Shown here: positions 53,891-61,448 of the stretch, in pieces
Numbering within the stretch: position 1 is the first letter of the stretch
How the letters are laid out: every line of letters begins with the position of its first letter
NCBI GenBank assembly: GCA_963776565.1
Contig: CAVZNF010000011.1
Coordinates: forward strand, 124,001-188,000
Direction: 5' to 3'
Length of the DNA stretch: 64,000 nt
From: GMQP-bins7 sp963776565
Lineage (GTDB): Bacteria > Actinomycetota > Thermoleophilia > Gaiellales > Gaiellaceae
Made by a program: the position numbers and the translations under genes
Notes under the pieces: model-generated
What the model was told of the DNA's origin: nothing
The model's database searches: none
Seen by the model: the letters and a program-made list of their open reading frames with translations, nothing else

Positions 53891-54550
53891 ATGAGGGTCA
53901 GAGAACTCATGGTTGAGAGCGTGATCGCGGTCGGGCCGGAGGCGCCGCTGAAGGACGTGGCCGCGATTCTCGCGGAGCACCGCATCTCCGGGCTACCGGT
54001 GATCAGCGAGCAGCGAGCGGTGGTCGGAGTCGTCTCGGAGGCGGACATCCTCGTCAAGGAGCGAGGCCCGGAGGCTCGTCACGGAGGACTGATCGGTTGG
54101 CTCTTGGCGGGCGGCGTTCCGGATGACGAGAAGCTCGCTGCGCGCAAGTCCGGAGAAGCGATGACTTCCCCGGCGATCACGATCGGACCCGAGCGGAACG
54201 TTTCCGCGGCCGCCCGTCTGATGACGGAGAACGGAATCAAGCGGCTCCCGGTGGTCGACAAAGACGGCAAGCTGGCGGGGATCATCACTCGGTCCGACTT
54301 GGTCAGGGCGTTTGCGCGCCCGGACGGGGAGATCGAGCGCGAGATCCGAGAAGACGTCGTCCGGCAGACCCTCTGGCTCGACGGAGAGGGACTGGACGTC
54401 CGCGTCGAGCGCGGAGAGGTGACGCTCTCCGGCGAGCTCGAGCGGCGCTCAGACGCGGAGTTGCTGCCGCGCTTCACCGCGCGTGTTCCGGGGGTGGTCA
54501 CGGTGGACTCAAGCCTTACGTGGCGATTGGACGATCGGAAGCCTCGGTAG
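53891..54550 (+). CDS. CBS-BON domain protein
   Basis: A 219-aa protein: two CBS motifs (MVESVIAVGPEAPLKDVAAI, VVGVVSEADILVKERG; EAMTSPAITIGPERNVSAAA, KRLPVVDKDGKLAGIITRSD) then a C-terminal BON domain (about 145-210; LWLDGEGLDVRVERGEVTLS). The combination is common in actinobacterial stress clusters next to Hsp20 and USP genes. A nucleotide-sensing role is inferred from the fold. Confidence 0.88.
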   Translation: MRVRELMVESVIAVGPEAPLKDVAAILAEHRISGLPVISEQRAVVGVVSEADILVKERGPEARHGGLIGWLLAGGVPDDEKLAARKSGEAMTSPAITIGPERNVSAAARLMTENGIKRLPVVDKDGKLAGIITRSDLVRAFARPDGEIEREIREDVVRQTLWLDGEGLDVRVERGEVTLSGELERRSDAELLPRFTARVPGVVTVDSSLTWRLDDRKPR

Positions 54551-55523
54551 GGACGGGCGACCCGCGCATGCCCGTCGCTCCCTGCGGATAAGGACGACCG
54601 AAAGCTCAGGAACGACGACGGAGCCGCGCGCTTCTCGTCCGACCCGGATTCTTCTCGTCGGCTCGCCCGCAAACGAGACGAACCTGCGGTTGCTATCGAC
54701 CTGGCCCTTGCTCGGCATCGACGTCGAGCTCGTGTCGGCAAGGGCTGCGCGCGCGGGTCTGCGGCCTGGCGACTGCGTCATCGGCCGGATCGACGTGCGG
54801 CCGACACTCGACGGCGTCGAGCCCGGCCTCTTCGAGCTGTTGCTGCTTGAGCGATCGGGTGCCAGTGTCCTCAACGGAGCCCGTGCGCTGCTCAACTGCC
54901 ATGACAAGTGGAGGACTGCGCAGCAGCTCGAGCGTGCGAACCTGCCGCATCCGGCGACGACCGTGTTGGTACCGGGAGCACAGGCCATTGTCGACGTCCC
55001 GATCGTTGTGAAGCCCCGATTCGGGAGCTGGGGCACTGACGTCGAGCGTTGCCGGACGATGTGCGAGCTCGAGCTAGCGCTCGTGCGCGCATCGGCGAAG
55101 CCGTGGTTCAAACGCCACGGCGCCCTGCTCCAGGAGCTCATCCCCTCCTCGGGGGCAGACCTCAGGATCATCGTCGCCCGAGGAGAGGTCGTGGGTGCGA
55201 TCGAGCGGGTGGCGCAGGGAGTTGAGTGGCGAACAAACACCTCACTCGGGGCCGAGCGCCGGCCTGTCGAGCCGTCACGAGAGGCGTGCGCATTGGCCGC
55301 CGCAGCGGCGACAGCATTGGGCGCCGACCTGGTCGGGGTCGATCTGCTCCCGCTCCCCGACGGTGGGTTCAGCGTCATCGAAGCCAACGGGGCCGTCGAC
55401 TTCAGGTCTGAATACGGGCTACACGAGCGCGACGCATTGAGCGAGGTCGCCCGCGCGCTCGGTCTGCTTGACGAAGGCGAAATCGGGATGGACGCAGGCC
55501 GCTGCTCGAGCCTCCCTCCCTAG
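54483..55523 (+). CDS. RimK-like ATP-grasp ligase, uncertain start
   Basis: An ATP-grasp protein: TRILLVGSPANETNLRLLST at the start of the fold, CHDKWRTAQQLERANLPHPA and VVKPRFGSWGTDVERC in the ATP-binding part, LLQELIPSSGADLRIIVARG, and the metal-binding FSVIEANGAVDFR near the C-terminus. Members add amino acids to proteins or small molecules. The only in-frame standard start is the GTG at 54483, overlapping the CBS-BON gene by 68 bp; the conserved fold begins only near residue 55. No ATG, GTG or TTG lies between 54550 and TRILLVG. Confidence 0.78.
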   Translation: MFRGWSRWTQALRGDWTIGSLGRDGRPAHARRSLRIRTTESSGTTTEPRASRPTRILLVGSPANETNLRLLSTWPLLGIDVELVSARAARAGLRPGDCVIGRIDVRPTLDGVEPGLFELLLLERSGASVLNGARALLNCHDKWRTAQQLERANLPHPATTVLVPGAQAIVDVPIVVKPRFGSWGTDVERCRTMCELELALVRASAKPWFKRHGALLQELIPSSGADLRIIVARGEVVGAIERVAQGVEWRTNTSLGAERRPVEPSREACALAAAAATALGADLVGVDLLPLPDGGFSVIEANGAVDFRSEYGLHERDALSEVARALGLLDEGEIGMDAGRCSSLPP

Positions 55524-55678
55524 CCCACCAACCACGACGGACCAGCCGATCTCGAACGTACGCCGACGATCGCAAGCGACGCCTGCATTTCCGTGACGTA
55601 GACCAGCGATGAACAGACCACTGCTCGGCCCCGGCTGGCGGCTGCGAAATCGTCGACCTCTGGCACGCCCCTTCTATC

Positions 55679-55924
55679 TCAGGTCAACGGCCGCTTGAGA
55701 AGCACGACTGGCCAGGCGATCAGGTCGCCCTGCTTGAGGGACAGCAGACCCACGGCTTCCCAGCCCTGCGCGCCGAGCTCGTTGAGGCTCTCGGGCGAGT
55801 AGGGATCGCCAGCCTTCAGCCCGTCGGCTTCCTGAAGTGACACCACGAGGTACTCCCAGCTCTCCGCTCCTGTCGGCAGCTCCGGCCGGGTGTGTGCGTT
55901 GAAGATGGGCGAGAGTGTTGTCAT
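55679..55924 (-). CDS. Small hypothetical protein with strong ribosome-binding site
   Basis: An 81-aa protein with WEYLVVSLQEADGLKAGDPY and LGAQGWEAVGLLSLKQGD, resembling DUF4177-like short proteins. GGAGGTGTGTGAG before ATG 55924 supports expression. Function unknown. Confidence 0.62.
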   Translation of the reverse strand: MTTLSPIFNAHTRPELPTGAESWEYLVVSLQEADGLKAGDPYSPESLNELGAQGWEAVGLLSLKQGDLIAWPVVLLKRPLT

Positions 55925-56316
55925 CTCACACACCTCCTTTCCGCTCCCACCTTCGCAGCCCGTGCGTCCACACGCATCCGTGCAAACCCCGATAGGGCGA
56001 CGTGGTTAGGTCGAGGCGGAAGACCCAGCGGCTCGGCGCTTGCGCACGATTGCTTTCCGCGCTTCCTCGGCGAAGAAGACGACGGGCGTCACACGATGAG
56101 AGGTAGCCACCGCCAGATCAGGATCGGCGCCTGAAGTCTTCGACGGACGCTGGCCTGTGCGTCTATTCGGTGCCGGTCGCGGCCGCCTTGACGTGGACGT
56201 CCTTTCGGGACCGACGCCCACGAGCACCGTCCCGGTGCGTCTCGAACACATCGCCGACAAGCAACACTTCGGGGCCGTTGCGGCCGGTCGCTCCACAGTT
56301 GAGGATCGCAGAACGG
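55925..56316. other. Intergenic region without convincing gene
   Basis: About 390 bp between a small hypothetical gene and the HAD-like gene. Short frames on both strands have no recognisable protein character. A CTATCGGGG near 55990 resembles the regional motif weakly. Confidence 0.4.
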
Positions 56317-57346
56317 CTACACGCGTCGAGACGGTTCGCTCGAGCAGTCACCTGGATCGAGAAGCCGCGGATCGAGCAGTGTGCGCAATGACGGCACGAC
56401 ACGCTCCGCGCCGAAGCCCGCCAGAAGCTCGGCGTGGTCGGCCTCCCCGACGCCGATGACCATGAGCACCCGCCGAGCGTCCCGCTGCGACTCCGGCCGG
56501 GCTGCTGGTAAAGGTCGCGGCCTCAGCGGGAAGCACGTCGAGTCGGCGACACGCGGCGAGCAGCACATCCGGCGCGGGAAGCGAACGCAAGCAGTCGGAT
56601 CGTATGACCTCGGCGTCGATGCGCACGTCGATGAGCGCCGCGAACCCTGAGAGCTCGAGCACCTTGAACGTGTTGGCGCTCGCCGAGATCGCCGCGCACT
56701 TGACGCCGGCTCGGTGGGCGGCCTCGAGGTAGCGCCGAGCCCCGAGAGACTCGGTTACGCCGCGCTCGCTCAGCCTCCTCGTCAGCATCGCGCCCTTTCG
56801 GTTTGCCAAGCCATTTGCTGTCTCCGTCCCCGGTGGGTCGTCGGTCAACCCTTCGGGGAGTCGGATCCCGCGGCTCCGCAAGAACGCGTGGACGCCTTCG
56901 AGTCTCGGGCGTCCGTCGAGATACGACCGGTAGTCGGCGACGCGGTCGAAGGGGATGAAGTGCCAGCCCGTCTGCCGCGAGGAGCGCAGCAAGAAGTCGT
57001 CGAAGACCTCGCCCCATGCCCAGGCGTGCACGGCAGCGCTGTCCGTAAGGACTCGCTCGAGGTCGAAGATGCAAGCGTGCACGGCCTCGGGGAGGCCGAG
57101 CATGGTGTTCCGTACGGGAGCCGGCGACAGCCACGGCCTCGGTTGGGGTCGGGCGACGCGCGCCACGGCTTCGAGGAGACGGGCAGTCTGCTGGCGCTCC
57201 CGCACGAGATGCTGTTTCCTCTCCCGCAGATCGTCGTCCGGCACCGATCCGGTCGCGGCCCACAAGGCCTTGTCCGCGGCGTCGAGCGCCCGTTGCCAGT
57301 AGGCGCTGAGCGGCTCGAGCTCCAGGCGGCTCGGCGCCGTCTGCAC
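56317..57346 (-). CDS. HAD-superfamily, beta-phosphoglucomutase-like protein with missing catalytic residues (frameshifted)
   Basis: About 342 aa: an N-terminal helical extension of some 90 residues, then a HAD fold. The nucleophile Asp95 is kept in CIFDLERVLTD, but the second Asp (usually DxD) is Glu97. The motif III Lys region RGKPAPD reads RSLPAPD (no Lys), and motif IV FEDA reads FTSS (280-282). Motif II Ser is present (ISAS). Near 56465 the frame shifts; the other frame carries VIGVGEADHAELLAGFGAE and RTLLDPRLLDPGD to TAG at 56317. A non-catalytic HAD protein is the best reading. Confidence 0.75.
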
Positions 57347-57582
57347 TCCTCCAACGGAAGCTCCATCCCTCGCTCGCGGCTTCTTCGTCGTCGTCGCGGC
57401 GCGGCCGTAGAGACGGTGGGCGAACGGACGGGGCCGCCATGGTGGTCATCACACACGCAGGATCTGCGTCCGGTGCTCGGTTCGCCTCCGCAATAGCGCG
57501 CGCTCCACGTGCGGACGGTTACCGACGCCAGGCGAGGACGGCGACGGCCCTCGCGCACGCGGCGCGAGAGCCGTCCGTCGGG

Positions 57583-58605
57583 TCATACGTGTGCGGGCAC
57601 TCCGGCGGTGACGAGTTGGGCGAGCTCCACGAGACGATTCGAGTAGCCCCACTCGTTGTCGTACCACGAGACGATCTTGACCTGGGTTGCGTCCACGACG
57701 GTCGTCAGCGGCGCGTCGAAGATCGACGAGTACGGTGACTTCACGATGTCCGAAGAGACGAGCGGCTCCTCGCTGTACTGGAGGATGCCGGCGAGCTCGC
57801 CGCGGTCTGCGCGAGCGGCGAAGAGCGCATTGACCTCGTCCACGGAGGTGGGACGTTCGACCTCGACGGTGAGATCGACGAGCGATCCAGTCGGCACGGG
57901 CACACGAACCGCGAAGCCGTGGAGCTTGCCGGCCAGCGCCGGCACGACGAGTCCGATCGCCTTCGCGGCGCCGGTCGACGTCGGCACGAGGTTCGCCGCT
58001 GCGGAGCGAGCGCGGCGATAGTCCTTGTGCGGTCCGTCGAGCAGCATTTGGTCGCCCGTGTACGCGTGCACGGTCGTCATGACGCCATGCCGGATGCCAA
58101 TCGACTCGTGCAGCACCTTGGCGATCGGCGCGAGACAGTTCGTCGTGCACGACGCGTTCGAGATGATGTCGTGTGCGCCGGGATCGTACGTGTCGAAGTT
58201 GATCCCGAGTGCAACGGTGATGTCCGCATCCTTCGCAGGGGCGGAGACGATCACCTTCTTCGCGCCGGCCGCGAGATGCTTCGCCGCCTCAGCTCTGCTC
58301 CGAAAGCGACCTGTCGATTCGATGACGACGTCGACGCCCAGGGCGGCCCACGGCAATGCCGCCGGGTCTCTTTCCATCGGCGTCATGATCTCATTGCCAT
58401 CGACAAGGATGGCGTCGTCTGCCGCAGTCACTGTTCCAGGGAACCGGCCGTAGACGGTGTCGTACTTGAGCAGGTGTGCGAGCATCGCCGGGTCGGCGAC
58501 GTCATTGATCGCGGCCCACTCGATGTCGGCGCCCGATTCGTACGCCGCGCGAAATGCAGCGCGGCCCGTCCGACCGAAGCCGTTGATTGCTACACGAACG
58601 CTCAT
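57583..58605 (-). CDS. gap: Glyceraldehyde-3-phosphate dehydrogenase
   Basis: A 340-aa NAD(P)-dependent glycolytic enzyme. Rossmann start VRVAINGFGRTGRAAFRAA and the active-site Cys in SNASCTTNCLAPIAKVLHE (near 152) are intact; WYDNEWGYSNRLVELA closes the protein. It follows the universal stress protein gene by 13 bp, an unusual pairing that suggests co-expression under stress. Confidence 0.95.
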   Translation of the reverse strand: MSVRVAINGFGRTGRAAFRAAYESGADIEWAAINDVADPAMLAHLLKYDTVYGRFPGTVTAADDAILVDGNEIMTPMERDPAALPWAALGVDVVIESTGRFRSRAEAAKHLAAGAKKVIVSAPAKDADITVALGINFDTYDPGAHDIISNASCTTNCLAPIAKVLHESIGIRHGVMTTVHAYTGDQMLLDGPHKDYRRARSAAANLVPTSTGAAKAIGLVVPALAGKLHGFAVRVPVPTGSLVDLTVEVERPTSVDEVNALFAARADRGELAGILQYSEEPLVSSDIVKSPYSSIFDAPLTTVVDATQVKIVSWYDNEWGYSNRLVELAQLVTAGVPAHV

Positions 58606-58618
58606 CTGAAACTCCTCC

Positions 58619-59032
58619 CTAGTGCACGATCAGGACGTCGCAGTGCGCGCGGCGCTCGACCGTATCGCTGACGCTCAGACCGAGGAGTCGGGCGATGAAT
58701 CCAGGCTCGCTCGTTCCGACGACGATCATGTCGGCCCAGTGCTTCTCGGCCGTCTCCACGATCAGGTCCGCCGGATCGCCAAGGCCCACGACGTAGTCCG
58801 CCGCGACCATGTTCTCATCGAGCACGGCCTTTGCGTGGAGCAGTTCCTCGCGATGCAGCTCGGGTGGATCCGCGGGATCGACGGGGCCGATCCCATGGCC
58901 CGCGGGCACCAGGACGGGTGCGACGCTGACGACGACGACGTAACCCTCGAGTAGCTTGGCGAGCTCGCATGTGCGCTTCAGCGCGCGCTTCGCCGACTCG
59001 GAGTCGTCGTACCCGAGAACGATTCTCTTCAT
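58619..59032 (-). CDS. Universal stress protein (UspA family)
   Basis: A 137-aa protein with the family start RIVLGYDDSESAKRALKRTC and the ATP-binding-type segment VVGTSEPGFIARLLGLSVSD (G-x2-G-x9-G-like, partly altered), ending AHCDVLIVH. A very strong AAAGGAGGTGTCTC site fixes the ATG at 59032. Co-transcribed with gap. CCCGATG lies 50 bp upstream of the start. Confidence 0.9.
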   Translation of the reverse strand: MKRIVLGYDDSESAKRALKRTCELAKLLEGYVVVVSVAPVLVPAGHGIGPVDPADPPELHREELLHAKAVLDENMVAADYVVGLGDPADLIVETAEKHWADMIVVGTSEPGFIARLLGLSVSDTVERRAHCDVLIVH

Positions 59033-59081
59033 GAGACACCTCCTTTGACTCTCGGAGGTTCCCGCGCTCCGGTTGCGGTGG

Positions 59082-59088
59082 CATCGGG
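59082..59088 (-). promoter_or_regulatory. CCCGATG motif before usp-gap operon
   Basis: Read in the gene direction: TCTCCCGATGCCACCGCAACC, 50 bp before the ATG at 59032; lies between the divergent usp and SRPBCC genes. Confidence 0.45.
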
Positions 59089-59158
59089 AGAACCCTGCAC
59101 GGAGGCGACGGCTTTCTACGCGGTGACGCCCCGACCCCGCAGCTGTAAGGCTGCGTGC

Positions 59159-59782
59159 ATGAGATTGCGCTCGGTTCTCGTCGCCTCGGTGGGACTGGCG
59201 ACGCTCTACCGCCTCTTTCTGCGCGAGCAGATCCTGACCTGGGGTACGACGAAGGACGAGGCCACTAGAACGCTTCCAGGGGACGAGTTGCTCGAAACTG
59301 CCGACGGGATCGCCACACGCGCGATCGGGATAGATGCGCCGCCCGGCGCGATCTGGCCGTGGATTGCACAGATGGGGCCTTCGCCGCGCGGCGGCGCGTA
59401 CACGTTCGACTGGATAGAGAACCTGCTCGGGTTGAACATGCATAGCGTCGACACTGTCCTGCCCGAGTATCAGCACCCACAGATCGGCGACACGATCGGC
59501 TACGGGCCGAATCACATGCGCATCGAGCGCGTCGAGCCGGAGCACGTCCTCTCGTGGCGCTCCGAGGACGGCAACTGGGTCTGGACGTTCGTCATCGAAC
59601 CGGGCGAGGGCACGACGCGGCTGATCAGTCGCAACCGCTTTCGCCTGCCTACGCTCGCAGCCCGTCTCGGCATGGCTTTCATGGAGCCCGCGTCGCTCGT
59701 GATGGAGTCGAAGATGCTGCGTGGGATCAAGGTGCGCTCTGAGAGCCTCGATCGCCAGCGCTCGGCGGCGTCCGGGGCCTGA
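59159..59782 (+). CDS. SRPBCC-like lipid-binding-fold protein
   Basis: A 207-aa protein. The first 25 residues may form a membrane anchor; the rest reads as a START/SRPBCC-type domain (IDAPPGAIWPWIAQMGPSPR, FVIEPGEGTTRLISRNRF). Divergent from usp. Function unknown. Confidence 0.65.
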   Translation: MRLRSVLVASVGLATLYRLFLREQILTWGTTKDEATRTLPGDELLETADGIATRAIGIDAPPGAIWPWIAQMGPSPRGGAYTFDWIENLLGLNMHSVDTVLPEYQHPQIGDTIGYGPNHMRIERVEPEHVLSWRSEDGNWVWTFVIEPGEGTTRLISRNRFRLPTLAARLGMAFMEPASLVMESKMLRGIKVRSESLDRQRSAASGA

Positions 59783-60326
59783 ACCCTTCCCTAATCCGAA
59801 CGATCCATGACTCGATGTCTTCGCGCCGCGCCGCGTCATCGAAGAGCGGGCTGACCGTACCGTCGGTCAGGAATCGCCTGCAAGCAACGGCACATGCGGG
59901 GTCGAGCTCGAGGTCGCGGTCTTCAAGCTCGCACGCGAGCGCCTCGAGCTCCTCGGCCTGGGCCAGGATCGGCGAGTTGCCCGCGACGGCGGCTGTGCAC
60001 AGCCAGCTTCGGACGAGCGCGGCCGAGTTGCTCCTGCGCTCCATGCAAACGTCGCGCGCGGCGTACGACAACACCTCCGGGATGACGTACGCATCGCGCT
60101 CGTCAGCGAGTCGGTCGACGATGTCCCAGCGCTGCCAGAACGTGCGCATCCCGAGCATTCCGACCGCGAGGCCTGCGACGAAGAGCGGCAGTACAACCGG
60201 TGCGTAGATCGTGGTCATTGCGAGCGATGCGGCGAGAGCCAGGGCGCTGAGCCCGAGCTGGTACCGCTCCTCGTGGCGCAGCTCAAGGAGGCGCGTCTCG
60301 GCTTCGTCGATCGCGCGCGCGTACAT
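59727..60326 (-). CDS. Two-helix membrane protein with cytosolic helical tail
   Basis: A 199-aa protein from ATG 60326. Two adjacent hydrophobic helices (about 26-65) sit between a charged N-terminus and a mostly helical acidic C-terminal domain with Cys residues (CMERRSNSAALV, CELEDRDLELDPACAVACRR). The 3' end overlaps the convergent SRPBCC gene by 56 bp. Family not recognised. Confidence 0.6.
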   Translation of the reverse strand: MYARAIDEAETRLLELRHEERYQLGLSALALAASLAMTTIYAPVVLPLFVAGLAVGMLGMRTFWQRWDIVDRLADERDAYVIPEVLSYAARDVCMERRSNSAALVRSWLCTAAVAGNSPILAQAEELEALACELEDRDLELDPACAVACRRFLTDGTVSPLFDDAARREDIESWIVRIREGFRPRTPPSAGDRGSQSAP

Positions 60327-60349
60327 GTCTGCAGGCTCCGCGACCGCGG

Positions 60350-60394
60350 GCAAACCCGCGTCCGAGGATCAGCGGACGCGTATGCGGGTTTTGC
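60350..60394. terminator. Long imperfect hairpin between ZIP and helical membrane gene
   Basis: Arms GCAAACCCGC+GTCCG and CGGAC+GCGGGTTTTGC, with a 6-nt bulge and an 8-nt loop. It lies downstream of the ZIP stop and in the leader of the next minus-strand gene (start 60326). Terminator or structured leader. Confidence 0.45.
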
Positions 60395-60483
60395 CGCACT
60401 CTGCTTGCAGGTCTGAAGACACGCACGCGGACAACGCCGTTCTGTCGTAACGACCACGGAGATCGCAGCCGGATTCCCCGTGC

Positions 60484-61215
60484 TCAGAGCAACACGAGCA
60501 CGAATACGAGCATGGCGAGCGCAGAACCGGCGACCGTGTAGGCAACCGTCAGTGGTCTCGTGGTCTCGAGCGCTTCGGGAATGAGGTCGGCGACGACGAG
60601 CCAGAGCATCGCACCGGCTGCGAACCCGAGTCCGACAGGAAGGAACGCTGCAAATGCCTCGACGAAGAGAAAGGCGGGCACCGCCATCAGAGGCTGCGGA
60701 AGGCTCGAGAAGATGCTCCAGGCGGCCGCCGCCCGCGTCGATGCGCCTCGAGGGATGAGCACCAGGCTGATCGCAAGCCCTTCAGGGATGTTGTGTACGG
60801 CGATCGCAACGCCTATCAGGATCCCGAACGTTTCCTGGACGCCAAATGCAACACCAACTCCCACGCCCTCTGCGAAGGAGTGGAGGGTCATGATTCCGAC
60901 GATGAGCAGCGCCTTCCGCGCATCTGCACCTTCGAGCGCCCCAAGGTGCAACTCGCGGCCGTGGTCGATGACTCGTCGCGAGATGAAGATGAAGACGACG
61001 CCCGCCACCACTCCAAGGGCGGTCCGCTCGAGTCCGTATCGCGAGCCTTCGTAGCAGAGCCCTGCGCTGGCGCCGAGCATGAAGCCCGCCGCAAGACCAT
61101 TCGCCGTTCCAAGCCATGACCGATCGGGCGAACCTGTGAAAACGAACGGCAACGCCCCCAGACCCGTGGCCAATGCGGTCCCAAGCGCGATCGCGAAGAC
61201 GGCGAGCACTTCCAT
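60484..61215 (-). CDS. ZIP-family divalent metal transporter
   Basis: A 243-aa membrane protein with eight helices. The metal-site helices contain HSFAEGVGVGVAFG and VHNIPEGLAISLVL, the family signature for Zn/Fe/Mn transport. ATG at 61215 chosen; an upstream start at 61266 would add basic residues. Likely cytoplasmic-membrane uptake. Confidence 0.88.
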   Translation of the reverse strand: MEVLAVFAIALGTALATGLGALPFVFTGSPDRSWLGTANGLAAGFMLGASAGLCYEGSRYGLERTALGVVAGVVFIFISRRVIDHGRELHLGALEGADARKALLIVGIMTLHSFAEGVGVGVAFGVQETFGILIGVAIAVHNIPEGLAISLVLIPRGASTRAAAAWSIFSSLPQPLMAVPAFLFVEAFAAFLPVGLGFAAGAMLWLVVADLIPEALETTRPLTVAYTVAGSALAMLVFVLVLL

Positions 61216-61448
61216 CGTCCGCAATCTGACCACTCGCACCGGCGCGCGGCGCGCGTAGTTGTCCACATCTCGGTTGGATGAGCCAGCGTCGAGGGCCCGT
61301 TCTGCGGGTTCTCCGCAGCGCCGTCAGCATGGCACCGCACTCATGGTTCAGGTATTTGGGCCAGCATGTACCGAGTGATTGCCGCCGCAGCATCAGGTTC
61401 TTTCTCCGGATGGACCGACGAACCCTTGGGTTGGCGTCGGTGACATCA

